A stretch of DNA of 64,000 bases. Origin: Candidatus Pantoea formicae. GTDB taxonomy: Bacteria > Pseudomonadota > Gammaproteobacteria > Enterobacterales > Enterobacteriaceae. Position 1 is the first letter of the stretch. Every line of letters starts with the position of its first letter. The notes under the pieces are model-generated. The model worked only from the letters and a program-made list of their open reading frames with translations. It did no database searches and was not told where the DNA came from. The DNA is taken from contig NZ_VWXD01000001.1 of the NCBI RefSeq assembly GCF_011752625.1, positions 124,001 through 188,000 on the forward strand, in the 5' to 3' direction. Position numbers and translations under genes: made by a program. Positions 16,999 to 25,665 of this stretch are shown here, piece after piece.

Positions 16999-18363
16999 AT
17001 GGCCACAACCGTTGCACATCAGAGTACAAAACCCAGCAGGGTGCGTTTCACCATTTTAATATTCCTGTTTCTGGCGACCGTATTTAACTATGTTGATCGC
17101 GCCACCTTATCCGTCGCCGCTCCTTTTATGTCGAAAGAGCTGGGCTTCGATGCCGTCACCATGGGCTGGGCGTTTTCCGCTTTCGGCTGGGCTTACGTTG
17201 CCATGCAAATCCCCGGCGGCTGGCTACTGGATAAGTTCGGTGCCAGATTGGTTTACGGAGTAGGCCTCGTGGCCTGGTCAGCACTCACTTTCATGCAGGG
17301 ATATGTACAACTCTTCGCACAATCCTTTGCCCTACTGTTCATCCTGCGCTTTCTGATGGGGATGGTAGAAGCGCCTGCCTTCCCGGCCAATAGTCGTTTG
17401 AGTGTGCAGTGGTTTCCCAATAATGAACGCGGATTCGTTACTTCCGTTTATTCTGCCGCGCAATACATTGCGCTGGGTATTTTCACACCCGTGATGACCT
17501 TAATTTTGCAAACCTGGAGTTGGCACGCCATTTTTCATTGGGCAGGCGCGGTAGGTGTGGTGTTGGGTTTATTGTGGCTGTGGTATGTACGCGATCCGCT
17601 GCGCCACAAACAGGTTAATCAGGCAGAAATTGATTATATTCGCGCAGGAGGGGGGATTCCCGATCTCAGTCATAAAAAGAACTTAGCATTCCGCTTCAGG
17701 CATCTTAAACCCCTGATTGCCAACCGCATGATGGTGGGCGTGTATATTGGGCAGTTCTGTCTGACCTCCATCACGTGGTTTTTCCTGACTTGGTTTCCAA
17801 CCTATTTGTATCAGGATCGCGGCATGTCGATTCTTAAAGTGGGCTTAGTGGCGTCAATACCGGCCATCGCGGGGTTTATAGGCGGCATGCTGGGTGGGCT
17901 TTGTTCCGACTACCTGCTACGTAAAGGATACGACTTGACCCTGGCGCGGAAGTTACCCGTAATGGCCGGCATGATCTTCTCAGCGGTGATTATTTTAGCT
18001 AACTATGTCACCTCCGATATCGCCGTTATCATCGTAATGAGCGTGGCTTTTTTCGCTAAGGGATTTGGCAATATTGGCTGGTGTATTCTCAGTGATACTT
18101 CACCCAAAGAGGTGCTGGGTGTGGCCGGTGGGTTGTTTAATTTCTTTGGCAACATCGCCAGTATTGCAACGCCGCTGGTGGTCGGTTTAATCCTGGCGAA
18201 AACCGGTTCGTTTAATCTGGCGATTCTCTACGTTGGCATGATGGGAATTATCGGTGCCATTTCCTATCTGTTCATTGTGGGGCCGCTGAAACGGTTAGAA
18301 ATGCCGCAAGAAGCCAGGCAACTCACTCACACTCTTCAGGCTGAACAACAGCAACAGGAATAA
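16999..18363 (+). CDS. MFS transporter, ACS family (second of tandem pair)
   Basis: A 454-residue paralogue of the preceding carrier with helix-1 signature FNYVDRATLSVAAP. The start ATG 16999 has AGGA 7 bp upstream; an ATG at 16984 has no ribosome site. Its closest differences from the first copy are in the N-terminal tail, the central cytoplasmic loop and the C-terminal tail. Two kept copies suggest two related substrates, or uptake and efflux. It ends the acid-sugar operon, 32 bp from the convergent LysR gene. Confidence 0.87.
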   Translation: MATTVAHQSTKPSRVRFTILIFLFLATVFNYVDRATLSVAAPFMSKELGFDAVTMGWAFSAFGWAYVAMQIPGGWLLDKFGARLVYGVGLVAWSALTFMQGYVQLFAQSFALLFILRFLMGMVEAPAFPANSRLSVQWFPNNERGFVTSVYSAAQYIALGIFTPVMTLILQTWSWHAIFHWAGAVGVVLGLLWLWYVRDPLRHKQVNQAEIDYIRAGGGIPDLSHKKNLAFRFRHLKPLIANRMMVGVYIGQFCLTSITWFFLTWFPTYLYQDRGMSILKVGLVASIPAIAGFIGGMLGGLCSDYLLRKGYDLTLARKLPVMAGMIFSAVIILANYVTSDIAVIIVMSVAFFAKGFGNIGWCILSDTSPKEVLGVAGGLFNFFGNIASIATPLVVGLILAKTGSFNLAILYVGMMGIIGAISYLFIVGPLKRLEMPQEARQLTHTLQAEQQQQE

Positions 18364-18395
18364 TGCCGATAGGCTTAGCGGTCAGCACTTTCTGA

Positions 18396-19310
18396 TTATT
18401 TAAGGTCTGAAGCCACCTGGCTAATAACCTGCCGTAACCAACTGTGCGCCGCACTGTCCTGCGTTCTGCGATGCCAAAGCAAATCAAAAGGAATAGAAGG
18501 CAGCGCCAACGGCGGTTCAAACATGATGATGTCGCCCTGGCTGGCTGAGGTGGTGCCCACGCGGCGCAGGACCGTCGCCACATAATCCGTTCCGGACAAG
18601 AGCGCGGGCACGGTAAACATGGTGGGCAACGTCAGACTGATAGTACGAGTCAGACCTTGCTCACGCAGTTGCTGGTCCACCAAGCCGTAATGGTTGCCTT
18701 CCGGTGACACCAGGATGTGGCGCATTGATAGAAACGCTCGCAGGTTCATGCCTTTACGCGCAGCTTCGTGGTCACGCCCGACTAAGGTGACAAAGTCATC
18801 ACGTAGCAATGGCTGGGAAAGAATTCGGTTTTCTGCTCTGGTTGGCGGTACGCCTACGGCAATATCAATCTTTCCCGTATCGAGTAGTGCAACAACCTCA
18901 TCACGATCAATAAAATAACGCACATGAATCGTGCAATGAGGTGCCACTGCCGCCAGCTTTTTGGTTAGCGCGGGCAGCAGCACATGCATCGGATACTCCG
19001 TCAATCCCAGGGTAAAACTGCGCTGTTTGGCGGTGGGATCAAAGACCTCTGCGGGCTGCATTAAATGACGCACCTGCCCTAACGCATCGGCCACCGGTAT
19101 CGCCATCTCCTGCGCTTTCGCCGTGGGTAACAAGCCTTCTGCGCTGCGGATAAAAAGCGGATCGTCAAAAACACGACGCAAGCGAGAAAGCGCGGCACTC
19201 ATCGCCGGTTGGCTTACGCCAGCCAGTGCCGCCGCTTTAGTGACGTTACGTTCCAGCATCAAGGCATTGAATGCCACCAGCAAGTTGAGATCGAACCCTT
19301 CAAAATTCAT
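18396..19310 (-). CDS. LysR-family transcriptional regulator (NodD/NahR-type)
   Basis: A 304-residue LysR protein with the DLNLLVAFNALMLERNVTKA helix-turn-helix region (residues 7-26), typical of the NodD/NahR/LeuO subgroup. It is divergent from a SnoaL-like gene, with a 110-bp intergenic region containing AT-rich dyads. It probably regulates that gene. The effector is unknown. Confidence 0.85.
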   Translation of the reverse strand: MNFEGFDLNLLVAFNALMLERNVTKAAALAGVSQPAMSAALSRLRRVFDDPLFIRSAEGLLPTAKAQEMAIPVADALGQVRHLMQPAEVFDPTAKQRSFTLGLTEYPMHVLLPALTKKLAAVAPHCTIHVRYFIDRDEVVALLDTGKIDIAVGVPPTRAENRILSQPLLRDDFVTLVGRDHEAARKGMNLRAFLSMRHILVSPEGNHYGLVDQQLREQGLTRTISLTLPTMFTVPALLSGTDYVATVLRRVGTTSASQGDIIMFEPPLALPSIPFDLLWHRRTQDSAAHSWLRQVISQVASDLK

Positions 19311-19420
19311 AATTTGTATAGTGATCTATACCGATCATTTGTTGGATTGATAGTGTCAGATTCAGGAATACTGCACAAGCCGGTGAGATGCACCGCTAGC
19401 TAATCCAATAAGGCTCAAAC

Positions 19421-19861
19421 ATGTCTGAGACACAAGCACTGAACCAACGCCTGCAAACTGAACGTACTGCGGTAGAAAACCTCTATCGTGCTTTTAGTGA
19501 TAAGAACCCTGATCTACTGGATCTGGCGGTAACACAAGACTGGGATGACATCCCACTGGCGCCAGGCCAAGGGCCGGGACCAGAAGGATTTAAACCTGTG
19601 CTGGCAAGTTTTATCGCCGCGTTCCCGGATATCAACATCATCGTGCACGACATGTTGCAAGAACCTGGAAAGATTGCCGTGCGCGCCGAAATTACTGGTA
19701 CGCACCAAGGCGAGTTTATGGGGATGGCGCCAACCGGTCGTCGTATTAGCGTGCGCCTGCATGAGTTTCACTTACTCAACGGTGAGCGTGTGACCACCAC
19801 CTGGCATATGGAAGATTGGTTTGCCATGTTCCAACAAATTGGTCAGTTCCCGACGCTGTAG
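19421..19861 (+). CDS. SnoaL-like polyketide cyclase/ester cyclase family protein
   Basis: A 146-residue protein of the NTF2-like SnoaL fold. The C-terminal half contains the family pattern TGTHQGEFMGMAPTGRRISV followed by TTTWHMEDWFAMFQQIG. In soil and plant bacteria such single genes often lie beside a LysR regulator and may act in detoxification; their substrates are mostly unknown. No polyketide genes are nearby, so the cyclase name describes the fold only. Confidence 0.75.
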   Translation: MSETQALNQRLQTERTAVENLYRAFSDKNPDLLDLAVTQDWDDIPLAPGQGPGPEGFKPVLASFIAAFPDINIIVHDMLQEPGKIAVRAEITGTHQGEFMGMAPTGRRISVRLHEFHLLNGERVTTTWHMEDWFAMFQQIGQFPTL

Positions 19862-20018
19862 TTATCGGGAATCCAAGTTGAAAGGCCTGTATCAATACCT
19901 TCGGCGAGCTGTCGATAAATACATCAAATAGACGGCGAAGATGTTGATTAATAGGTGGTGTTTCTCATTGGGGTGATTAGTATTGAGAGTAAGACAAGCT
20001 AAACGTTAACGCTCAAGG

Positions 20019-20582
20019 ATGGCACAATTGAAAAGCAACTCTTACTCTAAAGTATTCTTAGTAGTGGCAACAGTGCTTGGTTCTATTCTTCTCTTTATTC
20101 TGTGGCAAGTAGAGGTAAACGATACATCATTTATTCGCAATTCCGTCTGGAAGACGATGATTGCAGTTATTTTTTTTATCTCTTTCCCTGCCCTCTTCAG
20201 TATAAAAAGATGGGGGAAAGGTACTAAACCACAATCTATTCTCGATAATTTAAAGCTATACGCCGGATTATTGTTATTTTTATCTTTTTTTGGCTATATG
20301 CTTTTGATAACTCTGGTTAAGTTTTTTCCGGGGCCTGTAACGATAATTACAGCTCAATATCACCACGTGACAGGAGGGGGTAAAGGCTGCTCCGGTGTGC
20401 AAATTTTTGAACCGGAGCTGCTTAGAAGTATTAATGTGTGCCGCCCATCCGGCAATCGTTTCCGAAATAACACGATAAAAATTACCAAGCGCTCAAACAT
20501 TTTAGGCATCGTAGTGTTGAGTGCCAGTACCTCACTCACTGTCTATCCTGTCAGCGTTTTTCCGCTTGAAACGCAAAATTAA
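20019..20582 (+). CDS. hypothetical membrane protein
   Basis: A 187-residue protein I do not recognise. Three hydrophobic segments are visible near residues 12-30, 46-62 and 80-102. The C-terminal 80 residues form an extracytoplasmic or cytoplasmic domain with two cysteines (GGKGCSGV, INVCRPSG) that could form a disulfide. Its coding sequence is more AT-rich than its neighbours, which suggests a horizontally acquired or weakly conserved gene. The ribosome site is poor (AAGG adjacent to ATG). Its stop overlaps that of the convergent DUF2268-type gene by the palindrome TTAA. Confidence 0.6.
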   Translation: MAQLKSNSYSKVFLVVATVLGSILLFILWQVEVNDTSFIRNSVWKTMIAVIFFISFPALFSIKRWGKGTKPQSILDNLKLYAGLLLFLSFFGYMLLITLVKFFPGPVTIITAQYHHVTGGGKGCSGVQIFEPELLRSINVCRPSGNRFRNNTIKITKRSNILGIVVLSASTSLTVYPVSVFPLETQN

Positions 20583-21214
20583 AGATGCATTAAAAAACCG
20601 CGAAAATCTTCGGCTTCAGTAAATACCAAAGAAGCGGCATTCAGCTGCGGATGCTCGCGTAAAAAAGCTTTGACCAACGCAAAGCCGAGTGAGTATCCGC
20701 ACCAGCGCGGCATATCGCCCGAACCAAAGAACCAGGCATTATGGTCGTACCAGGGTTGCGACCACTGTTCTAAAGCCCGGTTGATAAACGGGCTGAGCAT
20801 CGCGCTCTCCAAGGTTTCCCAGGGCTCGGGCTCACCGCCACACACATCCAATGAGAAGTGCCCAGCTAACCCCTCAGACACCAGCGCTTCGCCTAATGTA
20901 CGTCCGTATCCGGGGCCGTCCCAACGCGCGGCATGATGCAGTTCATGAGCAAACATGCGGCTAAGGCTCTCTTGCGTAAGATCCCGGCTTTGCGGATCCA
21001 CAGTGAGATAGACCAGGCCTTGCTCCGGGGTGTACCCCAGACATCCCTTACCTTCCAGAACAAACTGTCCCGCTTTAACCACGACATCTAACGCATTAAA
21101 GTCGAGCTGCGTATTGGCCAACTGCCACGTATGTTGCAACGCCGTGCTTATCTCATGCTGTTTTGCGGAAAGTGGCTGACGGGCGTTGATAAAATGAAGT
21201 TCGAGGGAATGCAT
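20579..21214 (-). CDS. DUF2268-like putative zinc metalloprotease
   Basis: A 211-residue protein with the gluzincin-type motif HELHH (AHELHHAARW, about residues 89-98) and a downstream Glu in LVSEGLAGHFS that can be the third zinc ligand. This matches DUF2268 (predicted Zn-dependent protease, YjaZ-like). No signal peptide or membrane segment is visible, so it is probably cytoplasmic. It stands alone on the minus strand. The substrate is unknown. Confidence 0.75.
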   Translation of the reverse strand: MHSLELHFINARQPLSAKQHEISTALQHTWQLANTQLDFNALDVVVKAGQFVLEGKGCLGYTPEQGLVYLTVDPQSRDLTQESLSRMFAHELHHAARWDGPGYGRTLGEALVSEGLAGHFSLDVCGGEPEPWETLESAMLSPFINRALEQWSQPWYDHNAWFFGSGDMPRWCGYSLGFALVKAFLREHPQLNAASLVFTEAEDFRGFLMHL

Positions 21215-21356
21215 GTGGCCTCCTGCCAGAACAATAGAACGGGGCCATATAGTGCGCAGAAAACAGACCGCATTTCAAATGCGATGGTTTAAGCCCAGCA
21301 TAATCTTCCCCTGCTATGCTTGGCAGCGACGTTAATCAGTATTCACAGGCGGGACT

Positions 21357-22274
21357 ATGAAAGTCGTGTTATATGCGTACCACGAAATGGGGTGCGCAGC
21401 GCTGGAGAGTTTGCAGGAAGTGGGATTTGAAGTGGCTTGCGTCTTCACCCATGCGGGGGCCAGTCAGGAGAATAACTTCTTTGACTCGGTCGAAAAGCTG
21501 GCGCAGCAGCAACAGATCCCGGTGTTTTATACAGAGGATATCAATACCCCAGAATGGATTGCTAAGGTCGCCACCCTGCAACCGGATGCGATTTTCACTT
21601 TGTCATATCGGCAAGCACTCTGCCCCGCGTTGATCGCCACCGCGAAAAAGGGGGCGTTCAATGTCCACGCTTCGCTGCTGCCTGCCTATCGCGGTCGTGC
21701 CCATCTTAATTGGGTCATTATTCGCAATGAACGCGAAACCGGCGTGACGCTGCATCGTATCAATGCCATCCCTGATGGAGGTCCGATACTGGCACAACAC
21801 CCTGTCACCATTACCGATGAAGATGACGCGCTGTCACTGCACCGCAAACTGGTGCGCACGACACGCGAACAGATGCCGCAGTGGTTGCGTGGCTTGCAGG
21901 CCGGAAGTTTGATCGAGCGCGCCCAAGATGAGCGTTTGGCCAGCGAACCCGGACAGCGTAAACCTGAAGATGGGCAGATCCACTGGCAGCAGTCTGCGGA
22001 TGAGATTCACCGTCTGATTCGTGGCGTGGCCTACCCGTGGCCTGGTGCTTACAGTTTCATGGGCGGGCAGCGCTTTATAGTGTGGAAAAGTCGCGTGGTT
22101 GCCCAGACGCATCAGCATGAACCGGGCAAGATTATTTCTACCGATCCGCTTTACGTCGCCTGCGGTCAGAATGTACTGGAAATTGTTGCTGCGGGTTTGT
22201 CTCACCATGACAATCTCAGCGCAGCGCAACTGGTACAGCACTTTTCTCTTAGCTCAAAAACGCAGCTTGAGTAA
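21357..22274 (+). CDS. stand-alone formyltransferase domain protein (ArnA N-domain-like)
   Basis: A 305-residue protein resembling the N-terminal formyltransferase domain of ArnA. The formyl-transfer motif FNVHASLLPAYRGRA contains the catalytic Asn and His and the SLLPxxxG loop; the catalytic Asp is in IPDGG. The C-terminal UDP-glucuronate decarboxylase domain of ArnA is missing and no arn genes are present. It probably uses 10-formyltetrahydrofolate to formylate an amino group, possibly of an amino sugar. It is followed by a hairpin with a T-run (22284-22308). Confidence 0.8.
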   Translation: MKVVLYAYHEMGCAALESLQEVGFEVACVFTHAGASQENNFFDSVEKLAQQQQIPVFYTEDINTPEWIAKVATLQPDAIFTLSYRQALCPALIATAKKGAFNVHASLLPAYRGRAHLNWVIIRNERETGVTLHRINAIPDGGPILAQHPVTITDEDDALSLHRKLVRTTREQMPQWLRGLQAGSLIERAQDERLASEPGQRKPEDGQIHWQQSADEIHRLIRGVAYPWPGAYSFMGGQRFIVWKSRVVAQTHQHEPGKIISTDPLYVACGQNVLEIVAAGLSHHDNLSAAQLVQHFSLSSKTQLE

Positions 22275-22283
22275 GTTTTAATC

Positions 22284-22308
22284 TGGCGATTTCAGGCTGA
22301 AATCGCCA
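22284..22308 (+). terminator. 25-bp palindrome: intrinsic terminator identical in core to the plasmid parS motif
   Basis: TGGCGATTTCA and TGAAATCGCCA are perfect 11-bp arms around GGC, followed by AGATTTTT. It lies between two convergent genes and looks like a terminator for the plus-strand formyltransferase gene. Its left 20 bases differ at only one position from the parS-module core at 57072, and it contains the box B-like hexamer TGGCGA in both arms. It may therefore also bind ParB, 35 kb from parAB. Confidence 0.7.
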
Positions 22309-22314
22309 AGATTT

Positions 22315-23364
22315 TTACCAGCGGGTCGTCGCCATATCAATGACGAAGCGATACTTCACATCGCCCTTCAGCATACGCGCAAAGGCATTTTCCACCGTCT
22401 CTCCAGCAATTAATTCAATGTCCGCTGTGATGTTGTGTTCGCCACAGAAATCCAACATCTCCTGCGTCTCTTGAATACTGCCAATCGACGAACCGCTGAT
22501 GCTTAAACGGCGGAACACCATCGGCGTCACGTCGGGAGACTGATGGGGTTGTTCAGGAATCCCCACCAGCACCAGGCGGCCATTGGTTTTTAAGGTCGCA
22601 AGGTAAGGATTGAGGTCGTGTGGCGCGGAAACGCAGTCGATAATGAAATCGAGAGAGGTTTGCGCCGCTGCCATCTGCGCATCATCACGCGACACCACAA
22701 CACGGCTTGCGCCAAGACGGCGTGCATCAGCGCCCTTCTCCGGAGAGGTGGTGAACAACGTGACTTCCGCACCCATCGCGCTCGCCAGTTTCACCGCCAT
22801 ATGGCCCAAGCCGCCTAAGCCGACCACGCCCACTTTATCGCCCGCTCGTACGTTGAAGTGACGTAACGGCGACCACACAGTGACACCTGCGCAGAGCAAA
22901 GGTGCAACACCTGCCAGTGGCAAGTTCTGCGGTACTGACACCACAAAATGCTGATCGACCAACACATTCTGCGCGTAACCGCCCCAGGTGCTGTCGCCAG
23001 TGTGCTTATCAATGCCGTTGTAAGTCGGCGTAAAACCGGCTTCGCAATACTGCTCTTCCTGCTGCTGACAGAAGTGGCACTCGCGGCAGGAATCGACCAT
23101 CACGCCGACACCCACAACATCACCGACTTTGAAATTTGTGACGGCAGTGCCGGTTTCTACCACGCGCCCCACGATTTCATGACCGGGCACCAGCGGATAG
23201 CGACTGACCGCCCACTCGTTACGCGCCATGTGCAGATCGGAATGGCATACGCCACAATACAGAATGTCGATTTTCACGTCCTGCGCTTGCAGTGGACGCA
23301 GCGCAATCTGGCTGGATACTAAGGGTTGTGCCGCGTCGTGAGCGACTAATGCGTTGATTTTCAT
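22315..23364 (-). CDS. NAD(P)-dependent zinc alcohol dehydrogenase / aldehyde reductase (YahK-like)
   Basis: A 349-residue medium-chain dehydrogenase of the cinnamyl alcohol dehydrogenase group. Catalytic zinc ligands are in CGVCHSD (Cys40) and PGHE (His62). The structural zinc uses Cys93, Cys96, Cys99 and Cys107. The Rossmann motif is GLGGLGHMAVKLA. The start ATG 23364 has GGAGG upstream; the ORF extends ten codons further without a better site. It reduces aldehydes to alcohols. It is divergent from an HxlR regulator, which probably controls it in response to reactive aldehydes. Confidence 0.88.
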   Translation of the reverse strand: MKINALVAHDAAQPLVSSQIALRPLQAQDVKIDILYCGVCHSDLHMARNEWAVSRYPLVPGHEIVGRVVETGTAVTNFKVGDVVGVGVMVDSCRECHFCQQQEEQYCEAGFTPTYNGIDKHTGDSTWGGYAQNVLVDQHFVVSVPQNLPLAGVAPLLCAGVTVWSPLRHFNVRAGDKVGVVGLGGLGHMAVKLASAMGAEVTLFTTSPEKGADARRLGASRVVVSRDDAQMAAAQTSLDFIIDCVSAPHDLNPYLATLKTNGRLVLVGIPEQPHQSPDVTPMVFRRLSISGSSIGSIQETQEMLDFCGEHNITADIELIAGETVENAFARMLKGDVKYRFVIDMATTRW

Positions 23365-23474
23365 GATGCCTCCGCAAGGTGCTGGCGTTATCAAATTGAA
23401 GGCGGCAGACTATAGTCAACGTGGTGCGAAAATGATAGTAGTCACCATTTGGTAACCATAGAGGAGTGACACTG

Positions 23475-23906
23475 ATGCCAGCCTGGGTTGACGGTAAGCT
23501 GTTTTTTTATGCCGATTCACCGCCGCGTCGCTTAATGGATCTGTTCTCGCTGAAGTGGAGCAGCATGGTCCTGCATGCGCTTTACCACTGGCCGGGGCAG
23601 CGTGCGCGCACGGGTGAACTGCAGCGTAGCTTGCAGGGGATCTCTAAAAAGATGCTGTTTCAAACGTTGAAGGAGCTGGAGCAGCGTGGACTGATCGCTC
23701 GCCACGTCTACGATGTGGTTCCACCGAAAGTGGATTATCGCTTAACGCCGCTGGGATTGACCTTCGCTGCTCCGATTGAACAGATGTATCAATGGGGGCT
23801 GGAAAACCAGGCAGCGTTAGATGCGATGGAAGGCAACTTGCGTAAGGCTACGGACGTGCCATCAGACGCGCCACCGTCTCGCGATCCCTTGGCAAGCGCG
23901 GATTGA
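23475..23906 (+). CDS. HxlR-family transcriptional regulator
   Basis: A 143-residue winged-HTH protein. The core LMDLFSLKWSSMVLHALYH and LKELEQRGLIARHVYDVVP match HxlR. The N-terminal cysteine of the classical CPVE motif is absent (FFYADSPPRRLMD), so redox or electrophile sensing through that Cys is not expected. The start is ATG 23475 with GAGGAG upstream; a GTG at 23466 is possible. Divergent from the aldehyde reductase gene, 110 bp away. Its last 59 bp overlap the convergent XRE gene. Confidence 0.85.
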   Translation: MPAWVDGKLFFYADSPPRRLMDLFSLKWSSMVLHALYHWPGQRARTGELQRSLQGISKKMLFQTLKELEQRGLIARHVYDVVPPKVDYRLTPLGLTFAAPIEQMYQWGLENQAALDAMEGNLRKATDVPSDAPPSRDPLASAD

Positions 23907-24672
23907 ATACTACCAGGCTTAAACCCGGTTTCCCCTCGACCGCGAAGGTACTGTATTCAAGTTCCAGCACGCCGTCGTCCGGCAGCCACAATTGTTTGAT
24001 CCCTTCGCCATGCTGGCTAACCTCTTGCGATTGCCATAGCTGGCGGAAGGTTTCACTCATCTCACTGAGTTCGTCCACCAGCGCACGCACATGTTCGCTG
24101 GCACCGGTGCGTGCCACGTCAGCGCGGAAATTCGCCACCATGCCACGCGTGACTTGATACCAATCCGGCAGGCGCTTTTTCATCTCTTCATTACTGAACA
24201 TCATCAACAGGATATTGCGCTGCTCCGGCGGTAACTGGGCGTAATCCACAAACACTTTGGTCGCCGCATGATTCCAGGCGACCACCTGCCACTCTGCGGT
24301 TTTCACCAGTGCCGGGGTTTGCGTCATGCTATCGAGCACTCGCTGCAAAGAGGGCGACACATCCACGCCCGCCTGCCAGGTCACGCCCGGCAAACGGTTT
24401 TGCGCCAGTAAAAACAGGTGGTCGCGCTCGGCAGCGGTCAATTCTAACGCTTTGGATAATCGCTCCAACACATCTTCAGAAGGCGCACCGCCTCTCCCCT
24501 GCTCCAGCCAGGTGTACCAGGTGGTGCTGACACAGGCACGCACCGCCACCTCTTCACGGCGTAAACCGGGTGTGCGACGGCGCAGCAACGGATAGCCGAG
24601 TTTACCTGCATCCAGCCGTTGGCGGCGTTCACGCAGATAGTTCCCGAGCAGATTGTCGTCTTGTAGGGTCAT
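23848..24672 (-). CDS. XRE-family regulator with MmyB-like ligand-binding domain
   Basis: A 274-residue regulator. The N-terminal HTH (TPGLRREEVAVRACVSTTWY, about 34-53, then WLEQGR) is followed by an MmyB-like PAS-related domain from about residue 105. Such proteins are typical repressors of a divergent dehydrogenase gene. It is divergent from the SDR gene at 24775. The 3' end overlaps the HxlR gene by 59 bp in antisense, an unusually long convergent overlap. Confidence 0.85.
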   Translation of the reverse strand: MTLQDDNLLGNYLRERRQRLDAGKLGYPLLRRRTPGLRREEVAVRACVSTTWYTWLEQGRGGAPSEDVLERLSKALELTAAERDHLFLLAQNRLPGVTWQAGVDVSPSLQRVLDSMTQTPALVKTAEWQVVAWNHAATKVFVDYAQLPPEQRNILLMMFSNEEMKKRLPDWYQVTRGMVANFRADVARTGASEHVRALVDELSEMSETFRQLWQSQEVSQHGEGIKQLWLPDDGVLELEYSTFAVEGKPGLSLVVFNPRLPRDRETVARLMARP

Positions 24673-24774
24673 AGCGTTATCCTGTTAGTGCATATACCTG
24701 TATAAGCTCACGACTTTTCGCCGCGCCGGAGACTTTTATCATAGTGCTTCAACAGCCTGAGAAGGAGTACGAAT

Positions 24775-25665
24775 ATGCGACTTTTTGTGACCGGAGCAAG
24801 CGGGTTTATCGGTTCCGCCATTGTGAAAAAACTGCAGGCACGCGGTGTAGATGTTCTCGGACTGGCGCGCAGTGACGCGTCAGCAGAGAAACTGCAACGG
24901 CAAGGTGTGCAGGTGATTCGTGGGGATTTGGAAGATATTGCCAGCCTGCGCAGTGCCGTTGAGCAGAGTGATGGTGTGATCCACGCAGGCTACATTCATG
25001 ATTTCAGCCGGATGGATCATGCGGCGGCTATTGATCAGCAGGCGATTCTGGCGATGGGCGAAGTCCTTGCCGGATCAAACCGACCGTTGGTGGTCACCAC
25101 CGGCACGGCACTGGTATCTCCTGGACGTCTTGCTGTAGAGCAAACCAAACCAGTTTCCGGCGGCCATCCTCGTTCCGACTCCAACATTGCCGCACTCGCC
25201 CTGGCTGATAAAGGCGTACGCGTGTCGCTGGTGCGCTTACCACCGACCGTTCACGGTGCAGGCGATCATGGTTTTGTGCCAATGATCATCAATATGGCGC
25301 GAGAGAAAGGGGCTGCGGTGTATATCGGTGACGGCAGCAATCGCTGGCCAGCTGTACATCGTGATGATGCCGCCGAGTTGTTCTGCCTCGCCGCTGAACA
25401 CGCCGAAGCCGGCACGATTCTGCATGCGATTCAGGAGGAAGGCATTGCGTTTCGTCAGATCGCCGAAACCATCGGCACCGGTTTATCCCTGCCGGTGAAA
25501 AGCCTGACGCTGGAAGAAGCCAAAGAGTGGCTTGGCTGGATGGCGTTCTTTGCCTCCGTGGATAACCCTGCATCCAGTGAATGGACGCGCCAGACGTTTA
25601 ACTGGCAGCCCATCGGACCGGGATTACTGCAGGATATGCGCGAGGCGGGTTATTTTTCCCGATGA
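24775..25665 (+). CDS. extended short-chain dehydrogenase/NAD-dependent epimerase family protein
   Basis: A 296-residue protein with the extended-SDR nucleotide motif VTGASGFIGSAI (5-16). The catalytic YxxxK is not apparent at its normal place (the segment reads GGHPRSDSNIAALAL), so it is of the atypical SDR group. It is the probable target of the divergent XRE regulator; this pairing is common in proteobacteria. The start has AGAAGGAG upstream. The substrate is unknown. Confidence 0.83.
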   Translation: MRLFVTGASGFIGSAIVKKLQARGVDVLGLARSDASAEKLQRQGVQVIRGDLEDIASLRSAVEQSDGVIHAGYIHDFSRMDHAAAIDQQAILAMGEVLAGSNRPLVVTTGTALVSPGRLAVEQTKPVSGGHPRSDSNIAALALADKGVRVSLVRLPPTVHGAGDHGFVPMIINMAREKGAAVYIGDGSNRWPAVHRDDAAELFCLAAEHAEAGTILHAIQEEGIAFRQIAETIGTGLSLPVKSLTLEEAKEWLGWMAFFASVDNPASSEWTRQTFNWQPIGPGLLQDMREAGYFSR

